Source: Treponema sp. (lineage in GTDB: Bacteria > Spirochaetota > Spirochaetia > Treponematales > Treponemataceae). Taken from it: a stretch of 34,995 nucleotides of DNA. Below, piece after piece: positions 1 through 9,568 of the stretch (positions are counted from its first letter, which is position 1; every line of letters starts with the position of its first letter). The position numbers and the translations under genes were made by a program. The stretch is taken from NCBI GenBank assembly GCA_024695625.1, contig JAILHV010000055.1, positions 1-34,995 on the forward strand, in the 5' to 3' direction. Below the pieces are notes generated by a model. The model saw only the letters and a program-made list of their open reading frames with translations, searched no databases and had not been told where the DNA came from.

Positions 1-281
1 GTTTCATAGTTCAAAGACTTTGTAAAAAACTCTTCAATGAATTTTTTAGTTGTATCAAAAGCAGAGGTTTCTGTTCTGTTCTTTTTGTATTCATTATATA
101 AAGCGCGGGCAATGTTAAAACTACGGCTAATTTCATCGCTAAAACGCAAGCCTGGCAAAAGTTTGTAATCTTCTACAGTCTGATGAGAAGACTGTCCCTG
201 CGCCATAAGAGAAAGCATATCGGCAGAGAAAAGCGAGCCTGTTAATGTAAGTGTTATATATTGATTCTGTTTAGATTTCAT
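1..281 (-). CDS. 5' part of a large gene leaving the window; possible Eco57I-like adenine DNA methyltransferase
   Basis: The first 93 codons are visible, starting at the ATG at 279-281 and running off the left edge, so no catalytic motif can be seen. The ATG overlaps the stop codon of the upstream Fic gene in an ATGA arrangement (278-281), so the two are probably translationally coupled within one operon. The visible part has the pattern LTGSLFSADML near the start, then LPGLRFSDEISRSFNIARAL. From memory, a similar layout (a short strand, then a 'LxPGxRxxExIxRSWNxL'-like helix) opens many large Eco57I-type N6-adenine methyltransferases found beside DUF1998 helicases. That assignment is inference from a short N-terminus and from context. 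Coding status is well supported by frame, coupling and composition; identity is weak. Confidence 0.5.
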   Translation of the reverse strand, partial: MKSKQNQYITLTLTGSLFSADMLSLMAQGQSSHQTVEDYKLLPGLRFSDEISRSFNIARALYNEYKKNRTETSAFDTTKKFIEEFFTKSLNYE

Positions 282-1384
282 TTTTCAGCCTCCGAGCGAA
301 CAATCCAATGACCGCCATTTTTGCCGCCAATACGCTCAATCATATTTTTTTCTTTTAGAGAAGAAATATCTCGTTTTATTGTCTTTTCTGTAACACCCAA
401 TTCAAGAGCAATTTCTTTTGCCGTTGAGTCTTTCTTTTTTGACAATATATCAATAATCAATTTTTCACGGTCAGTAAAATTGGTATTAGGGACATTTAGG
501 GACATTTTTTTAGGGACATTAGGGACATTTATTCCGCCATTATATCTGATATGACAATACCTGTTTTTTAGTTCGTTTGATTCCCCAAGCAAAAGATTAC
601 AGAAAAACTTTTCCAAATATTCCGTATTCATGTAAATGCCTTTTTTCATGTTTGTATAATTTGCGCGAACTAAGGCATTGCGGAAGTACCAGCTATTCTT
701 TTCGAACGGTTCATTATTCACTTCAAATCCAAGTGAATTAAGATATTTTATTGCAAATACGGCACTTGTTCGTGTATTTCCCTCTCCAAAAGGATGAATC
801 TGCCATATATTTGCAATAAAACGAGCAAGATGCTTAACAGATTCTTCCTTTGAGAGCTTTGAATAATCAAAAGCCCTTTCCTGACAAAAATCATAATCCA
901 AAGTTTGTCTAATCATATCTGCCGACGCATAAAGAACAGATTCGCCATCCAAGACCCATTCTCGTTTTGAAATATTATAATCACGGAATTGTCCTGCTTT
1001 TACTTTATAAAAAATTCCTGTAAATAGCCGTTTATGAATAGAAAGCAATAAATCTGGTGTAAAACTGAATGTATTTTCGGCTAAAATCTCACGGATGCGG
1101 ACGGAAACCTTATCAGCTTCTTCGGTGCCGTCTTCATCTTTCACACTGCCCCGCCGACTCTCATAGTATGAATCAATAAGCTTTTTGGCTTCTTCAATAG
1201 TAATTTCACCGTCTATATTACGTTTTGCAGTTTTATAAAGATATTCGGACGGCGTAAGCCCATCCACCTGTTGCAACCCAATAGCGGTCTGCCAGAGCTT
1301 TCCATTCTCTTTTTGTCCTGGTTCACGCTGCATGATGTACGAGTCAAAATCTATCTCAAATTGATTCCTTGAGCTTTCGTTCAT
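278..1384 (-). CDS. Fic-family protein (AMPylase type) with C-terminal winged HTH, inside the helicase operon
   Basis: Fic enzymes transfer AMP or another nucleotide moiety onto target hydroxyl groups. This 368-residue protein carries the signature HPFGEGNTRT in its central part, matching HPFx(D/E)GNxR with the catalytic His and the phosphate-binding Asn and Arg. The N-terminal segment around KRNIDGEITIEEAKK resembles a VbhA-like antitoxin helix, so it may self-inhibit; a clean (S/T)xxxE(G/N) motif is not seen, and Asp stands where the paralogue at 12290-13423 has Glu. The last 60 residues form a DeoR/HTH_11-like helix-turn-helix (STAKEIALELGVTEKTIKRD). The linker between Fic and HTH is built from NVP repeats. 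I chose the ATG at 1384 because GGGGA lies 7 nt upstream; an in-frame TTG at 1390 is the alternative. It starts 27 nt after the SNF2 gene. The cellular target is unknown. Confidence 0.9.
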   Translation of the reverse strand: MNESSRNQFEIDFDSYIMQREPGQKENGKLWQTAIGLQQVDGLTPSEYLYKTAKRNIDGEITIEEAKKLIDSYYESRRGSVKDEDGTEEADKVSVRIREILAENTFSFTPDLLLSIHKRLFTGIFYKVKAGQFRDYNISKREWVLDGESVLYASADMIRQTLDYDFCQERAFDYSKLSKEESVKHLARFIANIWQIHPFGEGNTRTSAVFAIKYLNSLGFEVNNEPFEKNSWYFRNALVRANYTNMKKGIYMNTEYLEKFFCNLLLGESNELKNRYCHIRYNGGINVPNVPKKMSLNVPNTNFTDREKLIIDILSKKKDSTAKEIALELGVTEKTIKRDISSLKEKNMIERIGGKNGGHWIVRSEAEK

Positions 1385-1411
1385 TTTCAATTCCCCATTC
1401 TCAATCCCTAC

Positions 1412-4246
1412 TTACAAATCTCCGTCTGGCAAAAGGACATAAACGCCAATTAAGTCACAAGGAAGACATGCCTCTACTTTTACGCTCTTCTGGTCGATGT
1501 TTGTTGCCTGACGTACTGAAGTGTGGTCATGTGCAAGCTGCTGGGCGCGTTCATTTGCAATCTTTGCAAATGCCTCTGCATTAGAATTGTAATAGTCAAT
1601 AGACTTTATAACTTCATCGCTGATCTTTTCTGGCGTAAGGTTTCCAGTTGGTTTTCCGTCCAGAAGCTTTTCCACATCATCGTCTGCTATAATTTTTGGA
1701 TTGCTTCTACCAGAAATTCCAAGAGCAAGAGATTCTTCTGCCATAAGGATTTTTCTTGAACCTGTTGTTTTAATCTGATAGCGAATCCTTAACAGATAGA
1801 TTGTTGTAAGTTCTTCAACCTTATCACTCAAATAAGTTCCACAACGAGCTGCAGTAGATTTAGAGTTCGGTGAAAGAGCCCCTTCAAGCAAATAAGAAGC
1901 AAAGTTTGTTACAACAGGATTGCTTCTTTGTAAGAAGGTATAGCCCTGTCGCGGAGGATAATCAAAACTGATTTTGAACTGACCAGCCTTATTTGTTTTT
2001 GCAATTGGCGTAATCTGTTTTCTAAGTTCTTCTGGAAGAGTTGTTACATTAAGGATGTATGAATTTTCACCCTGGTCTTCAAGTCCTACATTCAATCTTC
2101 TAGATGCTTCTGTAAAGAAGCGTTCTACGTCTTTTGAATCTCCCAGAGCTTTCTTTGTTTTCTCCCATTCTGGAGCAACAGTTTCCGGATGCATTGCACG
2201 CTGAGCAAATACTGTTCTATTTGCTTTTTCTTTTTCAAGAAGCTTGTTCCATTTAGTTTCTACTTCTTTTACAACAATACCCAGTTCTTCATCAGAGAAC
2301 AAAGAGCCTTGCTGGCCATTTCCAGATACTCTATCTTTCAGTAATGCAGCCTTTACTATAGCCACGCGGACATTTGCATCATCTTCTGGAACAGGAACTA
2401 AAACACCGAGACTGTCCTTAATTGTCCTTGCTTTGCGAAGGATTACATTAAAGATAAATCCATCTACAGGATTATCTGCACCATAAAGCATCGAACACCA
2501 TACCTGACTGCACTTCTGGCCGAATCGGTCTACACGGCCTTCTCTCTGTTCATGACGAGTCGGGTTCCAGGCAAGATCATAGTGAATAACTGCATTAAAG
2601 CCTTCCTGCAAGTTAATACCTTCAGAAAGACAGTCTGTTGCAACAAGAATTGGGTTATCATTTTTTTGAAGTTCTTCTACAATATCCTGTCGTTGGTCAG
2701 ATGTATATTCACCCGTTACAAAACTTATTGCAGAATTTGAAAATTCCTTTTTCAATTCTTCCGCTACATAATGAGCTGTTGCTATATATTTACAAAAGAT
2801 TACAGGACGATATACCACACCATTTTTCTTTTGATTTTTATACATTTCTGCAATATGATTAATAAGGCATTCAAGTTTTGGGTCATCCTTTTTACCGCTA
2901 AGTGTGTTTGCTTTTTCAATGAGCTTTTCCAATTCAGATGACTCTTCCAAACTCACTTCCATCATCTGCTCATCTTCACTCAGCTCGTCACCAATTCCGT
3001 CGTATGTATCAGTAATGCTCTGTTCAAGCAAGTCAAGATTCTGTTCATCTGGTGCTTCTGAATTTCCAAGTCTTGTTGTAAGTGCGCTACGGGCAGCAGC
3101 AGGACTTGAAGAAATGCAACGCAAGAGAGCCAATGTTGCATACCACATCATACGGCCTTTGTAGCCTTTTTCTTTTTCTGAGTTTTCAGCAAGCTTTACA
3201 CAATACTTACGTACTTCATCAAAGAAATCACCCCACTTACCTGTAAGTTTATATGAGACTTCTGTAACAAGTCTTTCTGGGAATGCTGTTTTTCCAGGAT
3301 AGTTTACAATATCTTTTCGTCTGCGTTGAACAAGATGGTCTGCCAAGTCTTTTCTCAAATCATCCTTAGCTTCTTCAAGACTGTTCAATGCTTCAAACTT
3401 TGGATCAAGCAAGCTGATAAGATTACTGAATGCATTTTCATCTCCAGAGTGTGGAGTTGCTGTAAGAAGCAGCATATTTCGTTTTTTATCCTGAGCTAAG
3501 TTTTTAAGAAGATTAAAACGAAGTTGTTTTCCGCCACCAACACAGCAGGTATGAGCTTCATCTACAACTATCATTGCATCTGGATGAGCATGAGTAGTAA
3601 ACCATTCAGCATGTTCCTTTATATAATCAAGTGAAACAACACTAGCAGTATAGTGTTCAAAAAAACTCCCATTTACTGGCACTTCTTTTTCAAGGCTTCT
3701 AATACTTCTTGAAGTAATACCAACTGCGTCAATATTAAAATGCTCTTTTAATTCTGTTACCCATTGTTCAACAAGATGAGGAGGGCAAAGAACAATGAAC
3801 TTTGTAATTTCACCCCGTTCTAGCAATTCTTTTACAATGAGACCTGCTTCAATTGTTTTACCAATACCTACGTCATCAGCAATTAAAAGACGAACTGGAT
3901 TCTGCTTTAATGCCATCAAAAGCGGAACTAACTGATAAGAACGAGGCTCTACCGCAACGTGACCAAGACTTCGGAACGGACCTGCAGCATTTGTCAATTT
4001 AAGTCTTAAGGCATTTCTTAAAAGCAAAGCAGAACTATATGAACCAGGTTTACCGCTGTCTGGAACAGGAAATGTTGCGCTTTCTAATTCTGTATCTTCT
4101 ATCGAAGGCATAATTATCTGCACATCGCTATCTGTTCCTCCAAGAGGTCTAAGCTTGATGCAGTCTTCTATATCACATGCTTCTAAAACCCATTCTCTTC
4201 CACGAACTTTTACAAGTGTTCCTGGGTTAAATTCTACTTTTGCCAT
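1412..4246 (-). CDS. SNF2/RapA-type helicase, DISARM DrmD-like
   Basis: This 944-residue superfamily 2 ATPase has the full SNF2 motif set: Walker A in ADDVGIGKTIEAG near residue 127, DEAH near residue 231, motif III as LLLTATPHSGD, and motifs V-VI as DCLSEGINLQ and QREGRVDRFGQ near residue 572. Proteins of this class move along double-stranded DNA, and the overall layout resembles RapA and the DrmD helicase of DISARM loci. A short acidic insert lies between the two RecA lobes, and about 300 residues follow the second lobe. It sits 19 nt downstream of the DUF1998 helicase and 27 nt upstream of the Fic gene, so the three are almost certainly cotranscribed. The upstream ribosome binding site is weak (AAGG about 11 nt before the ATG), which suggests coupling. 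The family call is strong; a defence role is inferred from context. Confidence 0.9.
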   Translation of the reverse strand: MAKVEFNPGTLVKVRGREWVLEACDIEDCIKLRPLGGTDSDVQIIMPSIEDTELESATFPVPDSGKPGSYSSALLLRNALRLKLTNAAGPFRSLGHVAVEPRSYQLVPLLMALKQNPVRLLIADDVGIGKTIEAGLIVKELLERGEITKFIVLCPPHLVEQWVTELKEHFNIDAVGITSRSIRSLEKEVPVNGSFFEHYTASVVSLDYIKEHAEWFTTHAHPDAMIVVDEAHTCCVGGGKQLRFNLLKNLAQDKKRNMLLLTATPHSGDENAFSNLISLLDPKFEALNSLEEAKDDLRKDLADHLVQRRRKDIVNYPGKTAFPERLVTEVSYKLTGKWGDFFDEVRKYCVKLAENSEKEKGYKGRMMWYATLALLRCISSSPAAARSALTTRLGNSEAPDEQNLDLLEQSITDTYDGIGDELSEDEQMMEVSLEESSELEKLIEKANTLSGKKDDPKLECLINHIAEMYKNQKKNGVVYRPVIFCKYIATAHYVAEELKKEFSNSAISFVTGEYTSDQRQDIVEELQKNDNPILVATDCLSEGINLQEGFNAVIHYDLAWNPTRHEQREGRVDRFGQKCSQVWCSMLYGADNPVDGFIFNVILRKARTIKDSLGVLVPVPEDDANVRVAIVKAALLKDRVSGNGQQGSLFSDEELGIVVKEVETKWNKLLEKEKANRTVFAQRAMHPETVAPEWEKTKKALGDSKDVERFFTEASRRLNVGLEDQGENSYILNVTTLPEELRKQITPIAKTNKAGQFKISFDYPPRQGYTFLQRSNPVVTNFASYLLEGALSPNSKSTAARCGTYLSDKVEELTTIYLLRIRYQIKTTGSRKILMAEESLALGISGRSNPKIIADDDVEKLLDGKPTGNLTPEKISDEVIKSIDYYNSNAEAFAKIANERAQQLAHDHTSVRQATNIDQKSVKVEACLPCDLIGVYVLLPDGDL

Positions 4247-4265
4247 TTTTTATCTACCTTAATCC

Positions 4266-7200
4266 TTATAAGTCATCATTATCTTTTGGTAATTTGTCTT
4301 TGTGTTGTTGAATTGCCTGTGCCCATTCAGCAGATGATTTTCCAAAGACTAAATAATTAAAGCCTCTATTAGACAGATATTCAGAAAGTTCCTGATTTGG
4401 TTCTTCACTTAATATAACCAGATGATCCCTTTTCCAGAGGGCAAGAACTGTGTATTTCCCGTTCATAATTGCTTGGTTATATGAATCTGGAAGAATACAA
4501 TCTGTATCTCTCAAATATGAATCTAAAGATGCAGCCTCTTCATTTGTTTGAACAGCCTGTTCTGCTTCTGATTCTTTTAGTTTTACTTCTACGTTTGTAA
4601 GACTAATAAGCACCTTTAGAGCAAGCTCATTATGTCTGTCTATCATTTCATGCAATGGTTGGTTGTAGTATGACAAAAGACATTTATAACAGCCTGCTAC
4701 ACATCGTGTATTGTGAGGTTTGTCTTCTTCTGTATCTTTTAATGATTCCAATGTTAAAGGCTCATCTTCGTTCCATTCATAATGCATAATTTTAAGAGCA
4801 GCTTTTGCTACACGAGATAAAGCATCTTTATCATGAACCAGACGTGTAAGAACACCGGCTCCACCTTCACTTGCTTCATAAAACATAAGACTTGTGCATT
4901 CATTTGTATTAGGCAGCTGAATTACACTTAGTTCTGACTGTTCAATCTGGAATTCTTCCTCAATTGCTCTTTGCAATGCCGATTCAAGTGTTGCCATTGC
5001 AGGCGCATCCAAATCATCATTACCCCAAGTTGCTATTGGTGTATAAACAAGAACGTTTCGGGTATCCTCCACAAATGGAACAATACGCTGTGGCTGTACT
5101 CGCTTTGTGTCTTCCTCTTTTTCTTCATCATCTTCTTCACCTGGATCTTTCTCCCAGCGGCCTGTAAGAGGATTTATATTAAATCCAAGTACTGCTGGAT
5201 TCTTGCGCTTTCTCCAGCCTTTATTCATAATCCAGATAGTAGCGTTCTGACCATAATCAAGAGTACCAACTTGTTCTTCGCCTTCAAACAATTCAGTATG
5301 AGAAACGACAAATCTTCCGTTTTCTTTCGCATAGCGAAAAACTGTTTGAAGCTCATAACCTTTACGAAGTCGCTCTTCTTCATTTGCAGAAATCCTTGTA
5401 GATACTTTTGTTTCTACAGTTTCGATTCTGTAAAGTGAATCAATTCTGTTATCGCTCTTGAGTTCGGCATTACAGCCTTCTCTCTCACAACGCTCTACAG
5501 TAATATCGGAATTGTTTATTCCGCTAAAGTGACCAAAACCACAAACAGGACAAACACATACGCTTCTTGTTGCCAAGACAGAGCCAGTTGTAATTTGACC
5601 GTTTGCCGAACTAAGCTTTGCTTTATAAACTTGGTATGTTCTGCCTTCATGGTAGATACGGCTTTGTGGACCAAACTCACTAATACCCAAGAATCTAGGA
5701 CGACTTACCATTGTTCCACTGTCTTCAAATCCAGTTTTTCTGGAATGGCTTGCTGGAATCCACGCCATAAGTGGTAAACGAGGGAAGTCATAACCTGGCA
5801 AGAATCCCTGACTTGCAAGATAGCGATATGGATAGAAGTCTGAATTTGATGATGAGCCCTTTGAGCCGCCAAGCAAAACTTTGAACTGGTTGTTTGCATC
5901 ACGCTGTCGACTAAGAGCAGCGTCCCTATCTCGAGGAGATGTTACTGGACTTATCAAAGCTTGTGTAGCCTCCGTTATCTGAGCCTGAATTGACTTGTAT
6001 AATGTTCTCCAGCTGTCAAAAGCCTTGTCAAAATTCTTTGCTGCACCTTTTATAACTTCTGCTGCATATTCATCTTTGAGCCAAGGTAAATCTTTTTCAT
6101 CTTCTGTAACTGTATTACGAACATTTTCCAAAACAACACAAGCTTCTTTTATGGCAGCATTCTTTACATTCTCATTGTTAATTGCAGAAATCAAATCTGG
6201 ATTAAGTCTGAGCTTGTCGCCAGAAGCTTTGTCGATAGCGTATTCATAAATGCTGTTTCCAAGCTCATACTGCATTTCCTGCATCCAGATAGAATGAATA
6301 TGACTTGTAATAAGTTCTTTGTTTGTAATATCCAAAGTTGGAGCTTTTACAACGCCATAAACCATATCCGTTCTCTTTTCAAAGAACCACTGGTCATGTG
6401 GACTTAATGATGAACTGTATGTAACAACCAATGCTGGCTGCCCGCTTCGTCCAGCTCGACCACTACGCTGAGCATAATTGCTTGCTGTTGGCGGTACGTT
6501 TCGCATATAAACGGTATTAAGAGAAGAAATATCTACACCAAGCTCCATTGTTGGAGAACAATAGAGAACTGGAAGCCTCTTAAGTTTCTTATCTGGATTT
6601 TCTTTTTTCCATTCTGCTAAATCCTTAGGAGTGTATCTGAATTGCTTTTCAAGCAACTTTCTGTCTTGAGAATCAACTTGGGCTGTATGTTCATGTGCCC
6701 AATAATCAAAGATGTAACTGTTAGAATTAAATGTTTCCTTTATATTGTTGTAAACGTCAATAAAGAAATCATTTTTTCTGCCTTTTATGATATCATCTTC
6801 GCCAAGACACCAGATGAGATTATTAGCATGGAGAATCCAGCCAGCATCAGTTTTTCGAACGATATCTGCGCTTTTAGCGATTGTGAATGCTTCTTCTACA
6901 AGATTCTGTATTTGTTCCAAATCACAGCTACGGATATCTGTAACAAATGGAGTTTCTTTCCAGATTGGAGAGTTTCTGATTGTTCTAACAATTAAGGATG
7001 TTGCCCCCATTGCGACTGAATAATCGCGGCGACCATCTGAGCGAGAACGACCTTTTGTAACAACATATTCAGAAGTATAAAGATGTTCATTTTCATCAAA
7101 GCCCCAACGACCTACCAAGTCGGTATAGCTTACACTCTTAATTTTATCCTGCTCGCTTTTTACAAGATAAATAGAATCGACACAAAGGTTTTTCCTGAGA

Positions 7201-9551
7201 ATCTCAAAAACAGTTTCATAAAAAAGAATGCGCTTTTCTGGAGATAATTCTTTGAGAATTGCGCTATCAACAAACCTAGAATCATCTTTGCATAATTCTT
7301 CAAGATTCTTGTATTCAATGTGCATCAAACCAAGGACTTCAAGCGGCGGGTTATTGTTCTTCCAGCCCTTGAACAAATCTTCCATGAGCTTGTAGCCAAG
7401 AACAAATTTCTCTTCGTTTTTGACAGTTTCTATGGCACTCAGAATATCGAGGTTTGGGTTAACCATGTATTCACTAAGAATATCTTTATTTTTTGTATCA
7501 AAACCTAAAGACTTGAAAACCTGTTCAGAAAGATTTTCATAAGCGAGTTTTCCGCCATTATTTTCTATTGCATGAAGCAATGCACCACGCAAAGTAATTT
7601 GATAAATAAAATCGTTAAAATGACCTGCTTGCAAAGCTGCATCTTGGCGGTTATCAGTAAAACCAAGCATCTTGCGAATATCATTTGAACCGCTCTTTCC
7701 TAAATCTGGATTATTCTTGTAAAGCTGATTAAGAATTGCAAGAGTTATCATTGTTGTTGCAGATGAACGGCCTTCCCCGCTAAGACCTGTTAATTTGTTT
7801 CTATCACTACCTGCGGTTTTATGCTCTATTCCACAACATGGACAGAAACGAATCTTTCCTGGAATATACCAGAAATGAGTTCCATAATTAGAATTTCCAA
7901 CATCACCTGTTTCTGTAACAATCTTTTCTTCAGGAATAAAAGGACGGTTTGCTTTCTTTATTTTTGCACCGCCGTCTTTATAATCCCACCAACTATCTGG
8001 AACATCATCTTCACAAGTATATTTAAATCCCGATTTTATTGGAACTAAAAATCCCGAAACACTTGCCAGTTCATCGCTGGCAGCTTCGTTTATATTTCTT
8101 GGAAGCCAAAGTCCCTCTTCGTTTCTTACAGGGAAATATTCTGTTCCGCATTCACGACAAAAATATGCTGTATATAAACGAACGTTTTCCTTTTCGCGAC
8201 CTGGAGCAAATACTTGTGAATTAAGAGTTACAAGTCTCTGCCCTTCTGGTTCCAACGTACAAAGAACATTTCCCGGACCAGATATAAACTGATGCAATTT
8301 AAATGCAAACGGCTTACGACCATTTACACTTTTCTGCTCGTGAGCTTTAAGTAAGAATTCTGTTAATGATTTTTTTGAATCTTCTAAAGAAGCTCCAGAA
8401 TCTTTAGCAAGTTTTTCTGCTGCTTGTTTAAGAGTAATAGGCTTTGCCCGTTTGGCTGCTGCGTTTGGAGCTTTCTCAATTCCCAATGTAAGTTCTACCC
8501 AAACAGCCATAGGGTCATTTAAAAACTCATCCAAATCCTTATAATCTGGAGTAGGAGTTTTTATTCTGTTTGCAAGAAGGGGCTTCACAGATTCAAGATT
8601 ATACTTTTGGTCTGTGGACTGAGAAAGAGTTTCTCCAATTACATTACTTGGAGAAATTGTAGTTCCAAACAATTTAGACGCAACTTGAGCAACAACAGCA
8701 TTCTGGTCTATTTCAGTTCCCTGATTGCTCATTGTCGCAGATGTTCCAATGCAAACAAGATTTGGAGAACGTGTCTTCTGTCTTAAACGACGAACAAGCA
8801 ATGCAACATCTGCACCTTGCCGTCCTCTATAGGTATGAAGTTCATCAAGAACAAGGAACTGCAATCCATCACAGTTCTTCATTACAATTTTATCTTTAGG
8901 AGTTCCGCGAGTAAGCAACAACTCCATCATCATAAAGTTTGTCAAAAGAATATCAGGTGGATTATCTGCTAAATACTGGCGTTGTTCTTCATTTTCCTGA
9001 CCTGTATATTGCCCAACAGTAAATGGCTCATTTCCATCTGTGTAGCCTCGCAAGAACTTCCTGATTTCTTCAAGCTGGCTATTTGCCAGAGCATTCATCG
9101 GGTAAATGATAATTGCAGATGTTTTTCCATGATTGTTAGCCCGATTCTTTATAATCTCATTTACAATTGGAATGAAGAAGGACAGACTTTTTCCAGAGCC
9201 TGTGCCTGTTGTTACAACATAACTTTGCTTCAAAGCAGCAAACGAAATAGCTTCTTGCTGGTGCGAATACAAAGTCATTGTTTTTCCACCGCTTCCATCT
9301 TCTTTTTTGTCTACCTGAAATATTGAGCGACATTCATTTTCAAGAGTACCATCATCGCAAAGTTCATTTATATTTTTATCTGTCTTATAGTTTGGATTAA
9401 TCTGGATGAGAGGATCAGGCCAATAACGACCTTCTTCATATTCCTTATCAACAACTGCTTTTATATCAGGAGCAGAAATATTAGTAAAACTTCTAGAAAA
9501 CGATTGATATTCATTTATTACTTTGTCACGGTAGTTAAATACATCCTGCAT
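4266..9551 (-). CDS. Giant DEAH-type helicase with C-terminal DUF1998 region, DISARM/MrfA-like
   Basis: This 1761-residue protein has Walker A TGTGSGKS near residues 113-120, a DELH Walker B near 235-238, motif III TSATM, and a second RecA lobe with motif V CSPTMELGVDIS and motif VI QRSGRAGRSG near 1026-1038. Cysteine pairs near residues 470 (CRECG), 571 (CPCCG) and 1335 (CPVCG, followed by a second Cys pair) look like zinc sites. The DUF1998 signature CVAGCYKCLLSYYNQP lies near 1615-1632. MrfA and DrmA/DrmB share this helicase-plus-DUF1998 logic; the length suggests DrmA- and DrmB-like parts fused in one chain. About 110 residues continue beyond DUF1998 with no motif I recognise. GGAG lies 10 nt before the ATG. 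The upstream neighbour, 17 nt away, is a small HTH regulator. Action on invading DNA is inferred from family and context. Confidence 0.92.
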   Translation of the reverse strand: MQDVFNYRDKVINEYQSFSRSFTNISAPDIKAVVDKEYEEGRYWPDPLIQINPNYKTDKNINELCDDGTLENECRSIFQVDKKEDGSGGKTMTLYSHQQEAISFAALKQSYVVTTGTGSGKSLSFFIPIVNEIIKNRANNHGKTSAIIIYPMNALANSQLEEIRKFLRGYTDGNEPFTVGQYTGQENEEQRQYLADNPPDILLTNFMMMELLLTRGTPKDKIVMKNCDGLQFLVLDELHTYRGRQGADVALLVRRLRQKTRSPNLVCIGTSATMSNQGTEIDQNAVVAQVASKLFGTTISPSNVIGETLSQSTDQKYNLESVKPLLANRIKTPTPDYKDLDEFLNDPMAVWVELTLGIEKAPNAAAKRAKPITLKQAAEKLAKDSGASLEDSKKSLTEFLLKAHEQKSVNGRKPFAFKLHQFISGPGNVLCTLEPEGQRLVTLNSQVFAPGREKENVRLYTAYFCRECGTEYFPVRNEEGLWLPRNINEAASDELASVSGFLVPIKSGFKYTCEDDVPDSWWDYKDGGAKIKKANRPFIPEEKIVTETGDVGNSNYGTHFWYIPGKIRFCPCCGIEHKTAGSDRNKLTGLSGEGRSSATTMITLAILNQLYKNNPDLGKSGSNDIRKMLGFTDNRQDAALQAGHFNDFIYQITLRGALLHAIENNGGKLAYENLSEQVFKSLGFDTKNKDILSEYMVNPNLDILSAIETVKNEEKFVLGYKLMEDLFKGWKNNNPPLEVLGLMHIEYKNLEELCKDDSRFVDSAILKELSPEKRILFYETVFEILRKNLCVDSIYLVKSEQDKIKSVSYTDLVGRWGFDENEHLYTSEYVVTKGRSRSDGRRDYSVAMGATSLIVRTIRNSPIWKETPFVTDIRSCDLEQIQNLVEEAFTIAKSADIVRKTDAGWILHANNLIWCLGEDDIIKGRKNDFFIDVYNNIKETFNSNSYIFDYWAHEHTAQVDSQDRKLLEKQFRYTPKDLAEWKKENPDKKLKRLPVLYCSPTMELGVDISSLNTVYMRNVPPTASNYAQRSGRAGRSGQPALVVTYSSSLSPHDQWFFEKRTDMVYGVVKAPTLDITNKELITSHIHSIWMQEMQYELGNSIYEYAIDKASGDKLRLNPDLISAINNENVKNAAIKEACVVLENVRNTVTEDEKDLPWLKDEYAAEVIKGAAKNFDKAFDSWRTLYKSIQAQITEATQALISPVTSPRDRDAALSRQRDANNQFKVLLGGSKGSSSNSDFYPYRYLASQGFLPGYDFPRLPLMAWIPASHSRKTGFEDSGTMVSRPRFLGISEFGPQSRIYHEGRTYQVYKAKLSSANGQITTGSVLATRSVCVCPVCGFGHFSGINNSDITVERCEREGCNAELKSDNRIDSLYRIETVETKVSTRISANEEERLRKGYELQTVFRYAKENGRFVVSHTELFEGEEQVGTLDYGQNATIWIMNKGWRKRKNPAVLGFNINPLTGRWEKDPGEEDDEEKEEDTKRVQPQRIVPFVEDTRNVLVYTPIATWGNDDLDAPAMATLESALQRAIEEEFQIEQSELSVIQLPNTNECTSLMFYEASEGGAGVLTRLVHDKDALSRVAKAALKIMHYEWNEDEPLTLESLKDTEEDKPHNTRCVAGCYKCLLSYYNQPLHEMIDRHNELALKVLISLTNVEVKLKESEAEQAVQTNEEAASLDSYLRDTDCILPDSYNQAIMNGKYTVLALWKRDHLVILSEEPNQELSEYLSNRGFNYLVFGKSSAEWAQAIQQHKDKLPKDNDDL

Positions 9552-9568
9552 TTTATTCGTACTCCAAA

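Noticed and set aside
487..528. Four direct repeats, considered as a CRISPR array
   Set aside because: Units are about 9 bp, without spacers, and lie in frame inside the Fic gene.
4971..5438. A 155-codon rightward frame opposite the giant helicase
   Set aside because: It lies entirely antisense to the zinc-binding and DUF1998 region, with Cys/Phe-rich composition typical of a shadow frame.
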